Assembly: GCA_023412715.1 (NCBI GenBank)
Contig: JAEZCC010000025.1
Span: forward strand, 1 to 64,000
DNA length: 64,000 nucleotides
Origin: Bacillota bacterium
GTDB taxonomy: Bacteria > Bacillota > Clostridia > Oscillospirales > Acutalibacteraceae
Direction: 5' to 3'
Positions 44,657 to 53,346 of this stretch are shown here, in pieces. A program made the position numbers and the translations under genes. Below the pieces are notes generated by a model, which saw only the letters and a list, made by a program, of their open reading frames with translations, was not told the DNA's origin and ran no database searches. Within the stretch, counting starts at the first letter, position 1, and the number at the start of each line of letters is the position of its first letter.

Positions 44657-45174
44657 ACTCTGTTCCTCCACAGCCTCTGAAAAATTATCATTCGGTCCGT
44701 CTCTGCCCGGCCGATTTTGCTTCACGGCCGGCCTCTTTTGCTGCAGCTTCAGCCGACGACATCATAATAAATCTTTTTATAAATATTTAGTAGTAAATAT
44801 AGAATTATAGACTAAATATTTTTAAATATATAAGATTTTATAGAGTATTCAGACCATTTTCTTTTTGACACGATAGAGGTTTCTCAAGTTTGTTCGTTAT
44901 TTCGACTACAATTTAATTAATATTCTCGATTTATCTCGTTTCTCCTATTTTAACTATTTATATAAATTTTTATATAAAAAGATCTTTCTTTCCCTCGTTT
45001 TCTCTCCTCCGTCTCCGATTGCGCCTGATCAGATCGGGAATGCCCCGGGCCGCCGGCGCCTGCCGCAACGAACGCAGGATTCTCCCGGCACAGGGCCGGC
45101 ATGCAAAAAAACAGGGCAAGGAAAGTCCCTGCCCTGCCAGCCGAAAATACGGCTTCCGCCCCTCCCGGCCCCTG
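44657..45174. other. AT-rich control region upstream of the sugar operon
   Basis: The region holds no gene. 44765-44990 is strikingly AT-rich compared with its surroundings. It contains an inverted repeat, AAATATTTAG (44782-44791) and CTAAATATTT (44813-44822), with TATAAT on the minus strand between the arms; this probably is where the operon starts. 45000-45174 is GC-rich spacer after the LysM-GH18 gene. Confidence 0.45.
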
Positions 45175-46599
45175 TTACGAAACGGAGGAATTCTGCTTCC
45201 GGATGGTGAAATTGTCCTCAAGCAGCGCCCAGTTCTGCGGGAACGGATAGCCCAGAGCCCAGTAGCTGACCCCGCCGAGGCCATAACGCTTGATTGTGTC
45301 GAACTTGGCCTGGGCGCTGCGCGCGTCCTCAAACCACACCTCGTGCTCCCTTCCCTGTTCGTCCGTATACCGGAAAAAGGGCGCCTGGGCGACCGCGTCG
45401 TACTGAATCTCCGCGCCGTACTTTACGGCCCTCGCGACCGCCTCCTGGGCGCTGAAGGTTTCCGCTTCCTGCCCCTCGACGTGCGGCAGCAGCCAGTCCC
45501 GTGCATAAATCTGAAAGCCGAGGTAGATTTTCTCTCTGGGAATGACGGTGACGGCATAATCCAAGACCTTTTCAATTTCATTCAAAGGGGAAATCGGCTG
45601 CGGCGGCCCTTTCCGGTAGCCCCACTCGTAGGTCATCAGAATCACGAAATCGACGATTCTGCCGTGCGCCGCGTAATCATGCGCTTCGTAGAGCAGGCCG
45701 GCCTGCTCTTCGGACGTTTTCGGCGCGAGCGCCGTCGACACGAAAAAGCCCTCCGCGTGCAGGCGGTCCACCGCACGCTGAAGAAAACGGTTGTAGGCTT
45801 CCCGGTCGGCCGGAAGAACGTTTTCCAGGTCGATGTTCAATCCCTGGTATCCCTTCTGTTTCATCAGGCTGATGATCTCGGTCAGCAGGCGCTCCGAAAT
45901 CTGCGGATCGTTCAGCACGACGGACGCAAGGTTCTCCCCCCGGGAGGTCGATGTGAAATTGGTGATGGCCATCATGGGAATCGCGTTTTCCGCCTGTGCC
46001 GCCTGGACGGCGGGCCCGTCGTCGATCGGCTGCAGGGTCCCGTCCTCCTGAATTAAATAGGCGAACGGGCTCAGATAGGTCAGATGCCTGCCGTCTTCCC
46101 TGACGATCGGGGCGGCGTCTTCCCCCAGAATATAAATGTAGCCGTTCGCGTTCAGAGGGGGCCTTGGCCTGTGCGGAATGACCAGTACGGTCCCGGGAAG
46201 AATCCGGTCCGGATCGGCGATCCTGTTCACCGTTATCAGGGACTGCAGCGGGACTCCGTACTCCCGGGCAATCCCCCATAAAGTTTCGCCGGGCTGGACG
46301 CGATGCCTGGGGGCGGGAAGATACAGAATCATCCCCGGCAAGATCCGGTCGGGATCCGAAATCTGGTTATTCTGTAAGATCGTCTGCACCGTCGTTCCGA
46401 ACATCCGGGCGATGTCCCACAAGGTGTCCCCGGGCTGGACGGTGTAAAAATCCTCGCTTGGAATCACCAGCGCCTGACCAATCACAAGCCGGCCGGGATC
46501 CGGCAGGCCGTTTATCTCCGCCGTTTCGTCTGCGGAGACGCCATACCGGTTCGCAATCTGCCAAAGCGACTCTCCCGGCATGACCACATGGATAAACAT
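45175..46599 (-). CDS. Three-LysM, GH18-family spore-type hydrolase
   Basis: The 474-residue protein has three LysM repeats (about residues 3-46, 51-94 and 98-141; MPGESLWQIANRYGV, QPGDTLWDIARMFGT, QPGETLWGIAREYGV) and a GH18 barrel with the catalytic strand GYQGLNIDLENVL, followed by LMTYEWGY and a Trp-rich end. There is no signal peptide. This is the YaaH/SleL layout, a spore-coat enzyme that cuts muramic-lactam cortex peptidoglycan, so the organism probably forms spores. The gene stands alone. Confidence 0.92.
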   Translation of the reverse strand: MFIHVVMPGESLWQIANRYGVSADETAEINGLPDPGRLVIGQALVIPSEDFYTVQPGDTLWDIARMFGTTVQTILQNNQISDPDRILPGMILYLPAPRHRVQPGETLWGIAREYGVPLQSLITVNRIADPDRILPGTVLVIPHRPRPPLNANGYIYILGEDAAPIVREDGRHLTYLSPFAYLIQEDGTLQPIDDGPAVQAAQAENAIPMMAITNFTSTSRGENLASVVLNDPQISERLLTEIISLMKQKGYQGLNIDLENVLPADREAYNRFLQRAVDRLHAEGFFVSTALAPKTSEEQAGLLYEAHDYAAHGRIVDFVILMTYEWGYRKGPPQPISPLNEIEKVLDYAVTVIPREKIYLGFQIYARDWLLPHVEGQEAETFSAQEAVARAVKYGAEIQYDAVAQAPFFRYTDEQGREHEVWFEDARSAQAKFDTIKRYGLGGVSYWALGYPFPQNWALLEDNFTIRKQNSSVS

Positions 46600-46696
46600 G
46601 ACGCTTCACCTTCTTTTCTAACAATATATGATAGGAAGGAAGCGGAGTGCGTGAGAATTTTCATTTGAGAATGCCCGGCGGGTAAAATTACGGAAA

Positions 46697-46734
46697 GAAG
46701 CTCCGGTGACCGGAAGAAAGGTCACCGGAGCTTC
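46697..46734 (-). terminator. Hairpin terminator after the Ser-rich membrane protein gene
   Basis: GAAGCTCCGGTGACC (46697-46711) and its complement (46720-46734) pair perfectly. The T-run on the minus strand is short and interrupted, so efficiency is uncertain. Confidence 0.55.
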
Positions 46735-46759
46735 CCGTTACAGCCGCGGCGGCGTTTTT

Positions 46760-47503
46760 TTACTGCGCAGCGGCGCCCGAAAGGACGCAGGGAATACCGA
46801 AGTAAACCCCGATGCCGCCCCAGTCCGGGGCAGGCGCTTCGGGATAATGGGCGGGGTAATTGACGACCCAGTAATCGTAGTCGTGGATCATTTCATGGTA
46901 GGAAAACAGCCCGCGAAGATTATGCCGGCCGACCGCATCGTCCAGCGTTTCCCGCATCCGCCGGAAGTCGGATTTCACGCCGCTGTCTTCTATCAGATTG
47001 CCGGCCTTGTTCAGATTTGCTTTGATGGTGTCTTTGTCCCATTCGTTCCAGACGACTTCCTCCCCCGGAATGGCTATTGTTCCGGTGTGCTCTAAAAACT
47101 CCCAATAAGGGGCATCCGGTGATTTCAGGGATTTCACGCGATCCATCAGGCAGTATTCGATGCGCACGTGTTCTTCCCGGACCGTATCCCGCACCGTTTC
47201 GAGCTGCGCTTCCTTCAGCCCTTTCAGGGCCTGCTTCTGCGCCCGCAGGCAGGCGCTTTTTTCGGGCGGTTTCATCTCGCTCTTATGCAGCCAGTAGAGC
47301 TCTTCCTCCGACGATGCGCCGACGGAGGACGGCAGGGCTTCGGCGGCAGAAGACCGCGGCGGCTCCGGCGAAAGGTGGGAAGAGGCCGCGTCCCGGGAAG
47401 AGGATGGGATCGTCCGCCGCGAGTCGGCCGTCGCGGCAAAGACGGCGGCGATGCAGCAAAATGCCGCCGCCGCGAAAAGCAGGATTTTCTTTTTTCTGTC
47501 CAC
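46760..47503 (-). CDS. Secreted or membrane-anchored protein, unknown function
   Basis: The 247-residue protein has a signal-anchor helix (ILLFAAAAFCCIAAVFAA), then a Ser/Pro-rich linker to about residue 75, then a folded domain rich in charged and aromatic residues (EYCLMDRVKSLKSPDAPYW; FSYHEMIHDYDYWVVNYPAHY). HEMIHDYDYW recalls metal-dependent folds but is not a proven HExxH. I know no family for it. GTG at 47503 follows GGAGGGG. It stands alone. Confidence 0.65.
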   Translation of the reverse strand: MDRKKKILLFAAAAFCCIAAVFAATADSRRTIPSSSRDAASSHLSPEPPRSSAAEALPSSVGASSEEELYWLHKSEMKPPEKSACLRAQKQALKGLKEAQLETVRDTVREEHVRIEYCLMDRVKSLKSPDAPYWEFLEHTGTIAIPGEEVVWNEWDKDTIKANLNKAGNLIEDSGVKSDFRRMRETLDDAVGRHNLRGLFSYHEMIHDYDYWVVNYPAHYPEAPAPDWGGIGVYFGIPCVLSGAAAQ

Positions 47504-47657
47504 CGGAACCCCTCCCTTGCCACAATCGTATTCCAAAATTTCTTCCGTGTCAATTTAAGATCCGGCTTGCTTTCACCGGCGAGATGCCTTACGCTCCCGC
47601 AAGGCCGGCGGCGGACGGCGGCGCGTCGCCCGGAGTCGTTTCCGACAGCTTATTTCT

Positions 47658-47685
47658 TTGGACGGGGCACCGCGTGTGATATAAT
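47658..47685 (+). promoter_or_regulatory. Promoter of the flavodoxin-fold reductase
   Basis: TTGGAC (47658-47663) and TATAAT (47680-47685) are 16 bp apart, about 106 bp before the ATG. Confidence 0.6.
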
Positions 47686-47791
47686 AGGAAAAGACAGAGC
47701 CGCATCCTCAGGATCCGCCGGTTGGGTGCAGGCTCGGCGGGAAGCTGTCTCCCGTGAAAAACCGTTCTGCTTTGAAAGGATGATCTGCTTT

Positions 47792-48406
47792 ATGAAGGTT
47801 CTGCTTGTCAACGGAAGCCCGCACGCAAAAGGCTGTACCTACACCGCGCTTTCGGAAGCGGCCGCCGCCCTGAGGGAAAGCGGCGTGGAAACCGACATTT
47901 TCTGGCTTGGGGCGAAGCCGGTGCACGGGTGCATCGCATGCAACAAGTGCGCGGAGCTCGGGAAATGCGTGTTCGACGACGACGTATGCAACGAGCTGCT
48001 CGGCCGCATGCAGAAGGCCGACGGAATCATCATCGGCTCGCCGGTCTATTACGCCGGCCCGAACGGGGCGCTGTGCGCGGTGCTGGACCGGATTTTTTAC
48101 AGCGCGGCGCCTACGCTTGCCAACAAGCCGGCCGCCGGCGTCGTCAGCTGCCGCAGGGGCGGGGCGAGCGCCGCTTTCGACCGCCTGAACAAATACTTCA
48201 TGATGAGCCGGATGCCCGTCGTGACCTCTCAGTACTGGAATTCGGTCCACGGCAACACCCCCGACGAGGTCAGGCAGGACCTTGAAGGCCTTCAGACCAT
48301 GCGGACCCTGGGGCGGAACATGGCGTGGATGCTGAAAACAATCGGGAAGGCCGGCATCGGCGCGCCGGAGCCGGAGCCGTGGACGGCGACAAACTTCATC
48401 CGGTAA
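47792..48406 (+). CDS. Flavodoxin-family NAD(P)H-dependent FMN oxidoreductase
   Basis: The 204-residue protein begins MKVLLVNGSPHAKGCTYTAL (FMN phosphate loop) and has GCIACNKCAELGKCVFDDD, a Cys-rich insert common in this reductase group, and IIGSPVYYAGPNGALCAVLDR. Cytoplasmic FMN-dependent reduction of a quinone or other small molecule is expected; the substrate is unknown. The ATG at 47792 follows GAAAGGA by eleven bases. An in-frame extension upstream to 47168 is not coding. Confidence 0.9.
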   Translation: MKVLLVNGSPHAKGCTYTALSEAAAALRESGVETDIFWLGAKPVHGCIACNKCAELGKCVFDDDVCNELLGRMQKADGIIIGSPVYYAGPNGALCAVLDRIFYSAAPTLANKPAAGVVSCRRGGASAAFDRLNKYFMMSRMPVVTSQYWNSVHGNTPDEVRQDLEGLQTMRTLGRNMAWMLKTIGKAGIGAPEPEPWTATNFIR

Positions 48407-48420
48407 AATATGCGGAACCG

Positions 48421-48463
48421 CAAAAATCCCCTGCCGGCCTTTTGGGGCGGCAGGGGATTTTTA
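48421..48463. terminator. Bidirectional terminator between convergent genes
   Basis: AAAAATCCCCTGCCG (48422-48436) and CGGCAGGGGATTTTT (48448-48462) pair perfectly and end in A/T runs on both strands. Confidence 0.85.
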
Positions 48464-48475
48464 TTCCCGACCGAT

Positions 48476-48877
48476 TCAGAATTTCAGGACTTCGGGCGCC
48501 CCGGTCTGTGAAAAAGCGGAAGCCGTCGCGTCCTTTAGATAAAAGACAGCCGTGTTGCCGTCGTCCGCCTTGTACCTTTCCTGCAAAGACGGGTACGCGT
48601 CCAGCATGCTCTGACGGGCGGCGGTGCGGTCGTCCTCGACCGCCGTCGCCTCAACGCGGATCCACCTGTCGCCGAGCATCCCGCAGATTTCCACTTTGGG
48701 GTCCGCTTTCATCTGCTTGTAGACGTTTTTTACCTTCCCGGTCTGAAGGTAAAGCCTGCCCTCAAAAAGATTGGCCGTCCCGAACGGACGGACCCTGGGC
48801 TGGCCGCCGTCTTCCGTCGCAAGAAAATAAGCCCCGCACTGTTTTAAAAGCTCGCAGACCTTCTGCACATTCTCCAT
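48476..48877 (-). CDS. Pyridoxamine 5'-phosphate oxidase-like flavin-binding protein
   Basis: The 133-residue split-barrel protein has the PNPOx-like pattern CGAYFLATEDGGQPRVRPFG, LYLQTGKVKNVYKQMKADPK and WIRVEATAV. Such proteins bind FMN or F420-like cofactors and reduce or sequester flavin substrates; the true partner is unknown. The ATG at 48877 with GGAGG nine bases away is preferred over GTG at 48886. It follows DUF4186 by 5 bp. Confidence 0.85.
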   Translation of the reverse strand: MENVQKVCELLKQCGAYFLATEDGGQPRVRPFGTANLFEGRLYLQTGKVKNVYKQMKADPKVEICGMLGDRWIRVEATAVEDDRTAARQSMLDAYPSLQERYKADDGNTAVFYLKDATASAFSQTGAPEVLKF

Positions 48878-48882
48878 TTTAA

Positions 48883-49263
48883 TCACGCCTCCGTGTTATT
48901 TGATTCCTTTTCCTGCATCTGACGCTCAATCCAGGCCATCAGCAGATTCACAATTTTCTCCTGCTGCCGCGCCGTCAGCTCGGTGCCCTTCGGCACGCGG
49001 TACCATTTGTTGAGGCATCCCCGGCAGCAGCAGGCGCAGGCATGCTGCGCAAGAAAGACCGGGTGGCCGCGCATCGGGGTCTGCCTGCCGTCGTTGGGGA
49101 TGACGGCGGGCGCCAGCCGCTGCCGGACGAAGTCCTGGGCGTGGCGGCGGATGGTATCCATCCCCTTCTGCCGGACATAAGCCTTCTCCTTTTTCTTCAG
49201 GTGAAACCCCGCCCGGAATTTTGAGGTCTGCAGTTTGTCCAGCGCCTCATCGATCGTCTGCAT
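48883..49263 (-). CDS. DUF4186-family protein
   Basis: The 126-residue protein matches DUF4186: KFRAGFHLKKKEKAYVRQKG, HAQDFVRQRLAPAVIPNDG and the Cys-rich PVFLAQHACACCCRGCLNKW. The cluster of Cys and His suggests metal binding. Function is unknown. GGAGGCG precedes the ATG. It lies just upstream of the PNPOx-like gene with which it is very probably co-transcribed. Confidence 0.88.
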   Translation of the reverse strand: MQTIDEALDKLQTSKFRAGFHLKKKEKAYVRQKGMDTIRRHAQDFVRQRLAPAVIPNDGRQTPMRGHPVFLAQHACACCCRGCLNKWYRVPKGTELTARQQEKIVNLLMAWIERQMQEKESNNTEA

Positions 49264-49465
49264 TCCAATCGCCTCCGCTCCCCGTGCCGCCGCGGCAGTT
49301 TCGATTCAGCGTCGGCCGTCGGTCCCGGGCGTCTGAGAAAGGGCATGTCGGAACAGCATGTTTCTCTCTTCTGTGCCTGTAAATCCATTATAATTTTTAC
49401 CGCCGTAAATTGCAACCGGGAATGTCTTTCTGCAAAATCCGCTTCTCCGGCGGGGCCGCCGCAGG

Positions 49466-50425
49466 CTACAGACTGCCGTAAATTTTGCTTAAATTGCTTT
49501 CGGCCCGTTCGAGGTAAGTCTTGTTGTCTTCGGCGCTTTCCATGGTATAAATCGTCTCCACCTTCGCCCCGACCTCCTGCGCCAGCGTCTGCGACACCTC
49601 GGGGCTCGTCATCTCTTCGGCAAAAACGGCCGTGACGCCGTGCGCCTTGCAGTACGCGACAAGCTGCACCAGCTGCCGCGCGCTGGGCTCCCCTTCTGCA
49701 AAGACGTCTTCCACGCTGTTCTGCTCCAGGCCGAAATCGCGGCACAGGTAGGCGAACGCGGCATGCCCGGTCACAAAATTTTTCCGTTTCGCAGACTTGA
49801 ATTTCGCGCTGTATTGGCCGTAAAGATCTTCCAGTTTTGCGGTATATGCGCTGCAGTTCTTCTCATAATAATCCCGGTAATAATCCCGGTTCGACGGATC
49901 CGCCCTGACCAGGCCGTCCCTGATGTTCCCGACCTCAAGCTCAGCGCCTTTCAGGCTGATCCAGACATGCGGATCGTACTGCCCGTGCCCGCCGCTTCCG
50001 CCCTGCTCCGCATTCTGAATCGGCTGCGCCCCTTTGGAGGCTTCCACCGTCACAAGGTCCGGGTTGTCCGCAGACTGCGCCGCTTTCTGCGCCCAGGCTT
50101 CCATGCCCAGCCCGCTGTAGACGAAAACCTTCGCCGTACCGAGGCCGACCAGATCCTGTGCCTTCGGCTCAAAATCGTGAGGCTCCATCCCGTCCGGAAT
50201 AATCGTGGAAATGTCGACTCTGTCCTTTCCCACGGCTTCCGTGAACTCTTTCAGGGCGTTGAAGGACACCGATACCTTCAGCCTTCCGCCGGGAAGCGAA
50301 CCCGGCTGCGCGGCACTGCCCGCCGCGCCGGAGGCCCCGGAAACGTCGGAACCTCCGCCGCACGCGGAAAGGCTTGCGGCTACCGCCGCCGCGCACAGCA
50401 AAGCCGCCAGATACCGTTTGAACAT
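49466..50425 (-). CDS. Zinc/manganese-type ABC transporter binding lipoprotein
   Basis: The 319-residue type III (ZnuA/AdcA-like) binding protein has a lipobox LSAC (Cys22), a flexible linker, and metal-ligand motifs GMEPHDFEP, DPHVWISL and FVTGHAAFAYLCRDFGL, with AVFAEEMTSPEV near the end. The His-rich loop between them is very short (GGSGGHGQYD). Zinc is the most likely metal, manganese or iron is possible. No ABC ATPase or permease gene is adjacent. A palindrome covers the region just after its -10, suggesting metal-dependent repression. ATG at 50425 follows GGGGG. Confidence 0.88.
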   Translation of the reverse strand: MFKRYLAALLCAAAVAASLSACGGGSDVSGASGAAGSAAQPGSLPGGRLKVSVSFNALKEFTEAVGKDRVDISTIIPDGMEPHDFEPKAQDLVGLGTAKVFVYSGLGMEAWAQKAAQSADNPDLVTVEASKGAQPIQNAEQGGSGGHGQYDPHVWISLKGAELEVGNIRDGLVRADPSNRDYYRDYYEKNCSAYTAKLEDLYGQYSAKFKSAKRKNFVTGHAAFAYLCRDFGLEQNSVEDVFAEGEPSARQLVQLVAYCKAHGVTAVFAEEMTSPEVSQTLAQEVGAKVETIYTMESAEDNKTYLERAESNLSKIYGSL

Positions 50426-50450
50426 CAAAAGGCCCCCAAGCCGAATAATT

Positions 50451-50469
50451 GCAAATAAAAATCATTTGC
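50451..50469. promoter_or_regulatory. Palindrome over the start of the metal-binding lipoprotein transcript
   Basis: GCAAAT and ATTTGC arms are spaced by 7 bp (50451-50469), 7 bp after the -10. Position and form suit a repressor site such as Zur, but it is not the standard Gram-positive Zur box. Confidence 0.45.
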
Positions 50470-50475
50470 GTTCAT

Positions 50476-50504
50476 AATATAATCCGCGGGAATCTTCTTG
50501 TCAA
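50476..50504 (-). promoter_or_regulatory. Promoter of the metal-binding lipoprotein gene
   Basis: On the minus strand a consensus TTGACA (50504-50499) and TATATT (50481-50476) are 17 bp apart. Confidence 0.7.
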
Positions 50505-50755
50505 GCCGATTTTCTCCTCCCGCGCCGGAATCTACGCTTCGCGCGGCGGCGGACCCGTGTTTAGTGTGCCAAAAGGGACCTTTTTTATTTCCGCTCCGCC
50601 GCGGCCCGCCGCTTTCCCGGGTGGAAGGCAAAAATGAAAATTCCAGGAGATTTCAAAATAATTACAAGAAGTAACAAAATATTTATTATTCTGTGCTTTA
50701 ATAAAAGATAGCTTTCTTTTTTATTGGAATTCTGACTGAAAAAGAAACTGGGGGC

Positions 50756-52222
50756 TTGGAGCGCTTGTCGTTTGTCTCTTTTGGATTTTTCCTCTTTTTC
50801 TGCGCCGTGGCAATCGCATATTTTCTTCTCCCGCACCGATACCGGTGGATTTGGCTGCTGGCGGCCAGCTATTTTTTTTATATGTGCTTCAACCCTTGGT
50901 ACGCCGTTTTTCTGGCCGTGACCACCTTAACCACCTATCTTGCGGGCCTGCGCATCGGCAGCGGCGGCAGGAAAAAGATGTGGGCCGCCCTGTGCCTAGT
51001 CGTCAACCTCGGCATCCTGCTCGTTTTCAAATACCTGAACATGTTCAGCGAGTGGTATGCGCAGGCGGCCTCCCTGTTCGGATTCTCTTTCTCCGCAGCC
51101 CATTTCGACCTGCTTCTGCCGGTGGGGATTTCTTTTTATACCTTCCAGGCCGTCAGCTATATCATCGACGTTTACCGCGGGGACACGAAGCCGCAGCGCC
51201 ATTTCGGGAAATACGCGCTGTTTGTGTCTTTTTTTCCGCAGATTACCTCCGGGCCAATCGGCAAATCGAAGGAAATGCTTTCCCAGTTCGACGAAGTCCA
51301 TTCTTTTGACGAGACACAGGCAAAAGAGGGCCTTCTGCTGATGCTCTGGGGCTATTTTCAGAAAATGATCGTGGCGGACCGGCTCGGGATGCTGGTGGAC
51401 ACGGTCTACCGCCAGCCGCAGAAATATTACGGCCTGGCCTCGCTGCTCGCCGTCGTTTTTTACGCTTTTCAGATCTACTGCGATTTTGCCGGTTATTCCA
51501 ATATTTCAATCGGCATGGCGAAAGTCCTCGGGTTCCGCCTGCCCGTCAATTTCAACCGCCCGTATTTTGCAAAGTCGATTCAGGATTTCTGGCGGCGCTG
51601 GCATATTTCGCTGAGCACATGGTTCCGCGACTACCTGTATATTCCGCTCGGCGGGAACCGGTGCTCCGCCTTCCGGCACTGCCTTAACATTGTCATCGTC
51701 TTTACAATCTGCGGCTTCTGGCACGGCGCCGCAGTCGGTTTTCTTGTCTGGGGCCTGCTGCACGGCGTTTACCAGGTCATCGGGCTGCTTACCCGGAACA
51801 TACGGGCTTCCGCCAGGGCAAAGCTGGGGATCCGCGCGGATTCTTCCCTGTACCGTGTCTGGCAGGCGGCCGTGACTTTTCTGCTGACTACCTTCGCCTG
51901 GATTTTCTTCCGCGCGTCCACGCTGGCCGACGCCGCGACGGTGATCGGCAGCCTGTTCCGGTTTAACCCCGCGGCGTTCGGGGACGGTTCCGTCTTCCAG
52001 CTCGGGCTGAGCCAGCCGGAAATGGCCGTGGCGGTAGTCGGCCTGCTGGTCGTCCTCGCCGTGGACCTGCTGAGCCGGAAAAGGCAGCTGATCCGGTCGA
52101 TCCTGAGCTTTCGCACGCCCGCCAGGTGGGCTTTTTACATCACGGCAGCCATGATCCTGGTGATTTTCGGGGTCTACGGCTCGCAGTACAGCGCCCAGCA
52201 GTTCATCTACTATCAATTCTGA
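50756..52222 (+). CDS. MBOAT-family O-acyltransferase (AlgI/DltB type)
   Basis: The 488-residue multi-pass membrane protein moves acyl groups from the cytoplasm to a surface acceptor. Landmarks are PVGISFYTFQAVSYIIDVYR, NFNRPYFAKSIQDFWRRWH, and the catalytic-His region TICGFWHGAAVGFLVWG. About ten to twelve membrane segments are present. It is followed after 13 bp by an SGNH/DltD-like gene, the usual partner. Start is uncertain: TTG at 50756 is used; TTG at 50765 has a better-spaced GGGGG. The acceptor (polysaccharide or teichoic acid) is unknown. Confidence 0.92.
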   Translation: MERLSFVSFGFFLFFCAVAIAYFLLPHRYRWIWLLAASYFFYMCFNPWYAVFLAVTTLTTYLAGLRIGSGGRKKMWAALCLVVNLGILLVFKYLNMFSEWYAQAASLFGFSFSAAHFDLLLPVGISFYTFQAVSYIIDVYRGDTKPQRHFGKYALFVSFFPQITSGPIGKSKEMLSQFDEVHSFDETQAKEGLLLMLWGYFQKMIVADRLGMLVDTVYRQPQKYYGLASLLAVVFYAFQIYCDFAGYSNISIGMAKVLGFRLPVNFNRPYFAKSIQDFWRRWHISLSTWFRDYLYIPLGGNRCSAFRHCLNIVIVFTICGFWHGAAVGFLVWGLLHGVYQVIGLLTRNIRASARAKLGIRADSSLYRVWQAAVTFLLTTFAWIFFRASTLADAATVIGSLFRFNPAAFGDGSVFQLGLSQPEMAVAVVGLLVVLAVDLLSRKRQLIRSILSFRTPARWAFYITAAMILVIFGVYGSQYSAQQFIYYQF

Positions 52223-52235
52223 ACAGGTGAAGCAC

Positions 52236-53258
52236 ATGCTGAAAAAATTTATTCTGAAAGGGATTCTTCTCACTCTGATTCTCACGGTGATTCTTGCCGC
52301 GCTCGGTCCGATTTTCGTCTATAAAACGCAGCACAAGGGAAAGCTCGACGAAGGACTTTACCTTTCCGACGACCAGTACGACGTTGTTTTTATGGGATCC
52401 AGCCATATGAACGGCGCGATGGATCCCAACGTCATCTGGCACCAGCAGGGAATCACCAGCTTCAATTACGCGACCGGCGGGCAGCCGATCGACGCGACCT
52501 ACTATCTGCTCAAGGACGTCCTGGCAAAACACAAAAACCCTATTGTCGTGCTGGACGTTTTTTACCTGGGCATGACGACAGAGTACGGCGAGAGGGGGCT
52601 TGTCAGCAACGCGCTGGACAACATGCGGTTCTCGCAGAACAAGCTGGGCGCAATCTGGAACTGCACGCCCCCGGAAGACCGGCTCCTCTATCTTCTTCCC
52701 GTGCTGAAATATCATTTCCGCTGGTCGACCCTGGAAAAAAAGGATTTCAATTTCAACGACGCCTCCGTCTACTACACAAAGGGATTCGTGGCCGGAACGA
52801 ACAAATACGGCAAGACGAACTCCGCATGGGAAGACACAGAAAACCGCATCGACATTCCGGAAAGGCCGCTGGAATATCTCGACAAGATTATAGACCTGTG
52901 CAACCAGGAAAACTGCCCGCTGATCCTCGTCAACATGCCCGCGGATTACAGCGAGCCCGACAATGAGAAGGGGTGGGTGGACGATACGGAAGCGCTGCTC
53001 AACTCCATCGCGGATTTCGCCGACAGCAGGCAGATTCCCTTCCTCGATTTTTACGACCTGAAGGATGAATTCGGGCTGGATTTTGCGAACGACATGAACA
53101 ACGCCGGCCATCTCAACCTGTGGGGAGCGGTCAAGGTCAGCTCCTATTTCGGGAATTACCTCTCGGCAAATTACGACCTGACGGACCGCCGCTCGGACAG
53201 CGCCTACGCGCAATGGAACTCGGACTACACGCATTCCCAAGCGGCTTCCGTTTTATAG
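52236..53258 (+). CDS. SGNH-like acyl-transfer partner protein (DltD/AlgX-like)
   Basis: The 340-residue protein has an N-terminal membrane helix (residues 4-27) and an outer domain. It has a serine motif DVVFMGSSHMNGAMDPNVI (GSSH block) and a late His motif NNAGHLNLWGAVK, as in SGNH-fold acetyl- and alanyl-transfer proteins that take the acyl group from an MBOAT protein. AGGTGA lies five bases before the ATG at 52236; the stop of the MBOAT gene is 13 bp upstream. A two-gene acylation unit is inferred. Confidence 0.88.
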   Translation: MLKKFILKGILLTLILTVILAALGPIFVYKTQHKGKLDEGLYLSDDQYDVVFMGSSHMNGAMDPNVIWHQQGITSFNYATGGQPIDATYYLLKDVLAKHKNPIVVLDVFYLGMTTEYGERGLVSNALDNMRFSQNKLGAIWNCTPPEDRLLYLLPVLKYHFRWSTLEKKDFNFNDASVYYTKGFVAGTNKYGKTNSAWEDTENRIDIPERPLEYLDKIIDLCNQENCPLILVNMPADYSEPDNEKGWVDDTEALLNSIADFADSRQIPFLDFYDLKDEFGLDFANDMNNAGHLNLWGAVKVSSYFGNYLSANYDLTDRRSDSAYAQWNSDYTHSQAASVL

Positions 53259-53274
53259 GGAGCGCCCCGGAACG

Positions 53275-53307
53275 AAAAAGCATCCGCATCAATGCGGATG
53301 CTTTTTT
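53275..53307. terminator. Bidirectional intrinsic terminator
   Basis: AAAAAGCATCCGCAT (53275-53289) and ATGCGGATGCTTTTT (53292-53306) pair perfectly around two bases, with T-runs on both strands. It separates the acyltransferase pair from asparaginase. Confidence 0.9.
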
Positions 53308-53346
53308 CTATCTTAACCGCGAAACGCGCGGGGCCGCCGGGACGGG

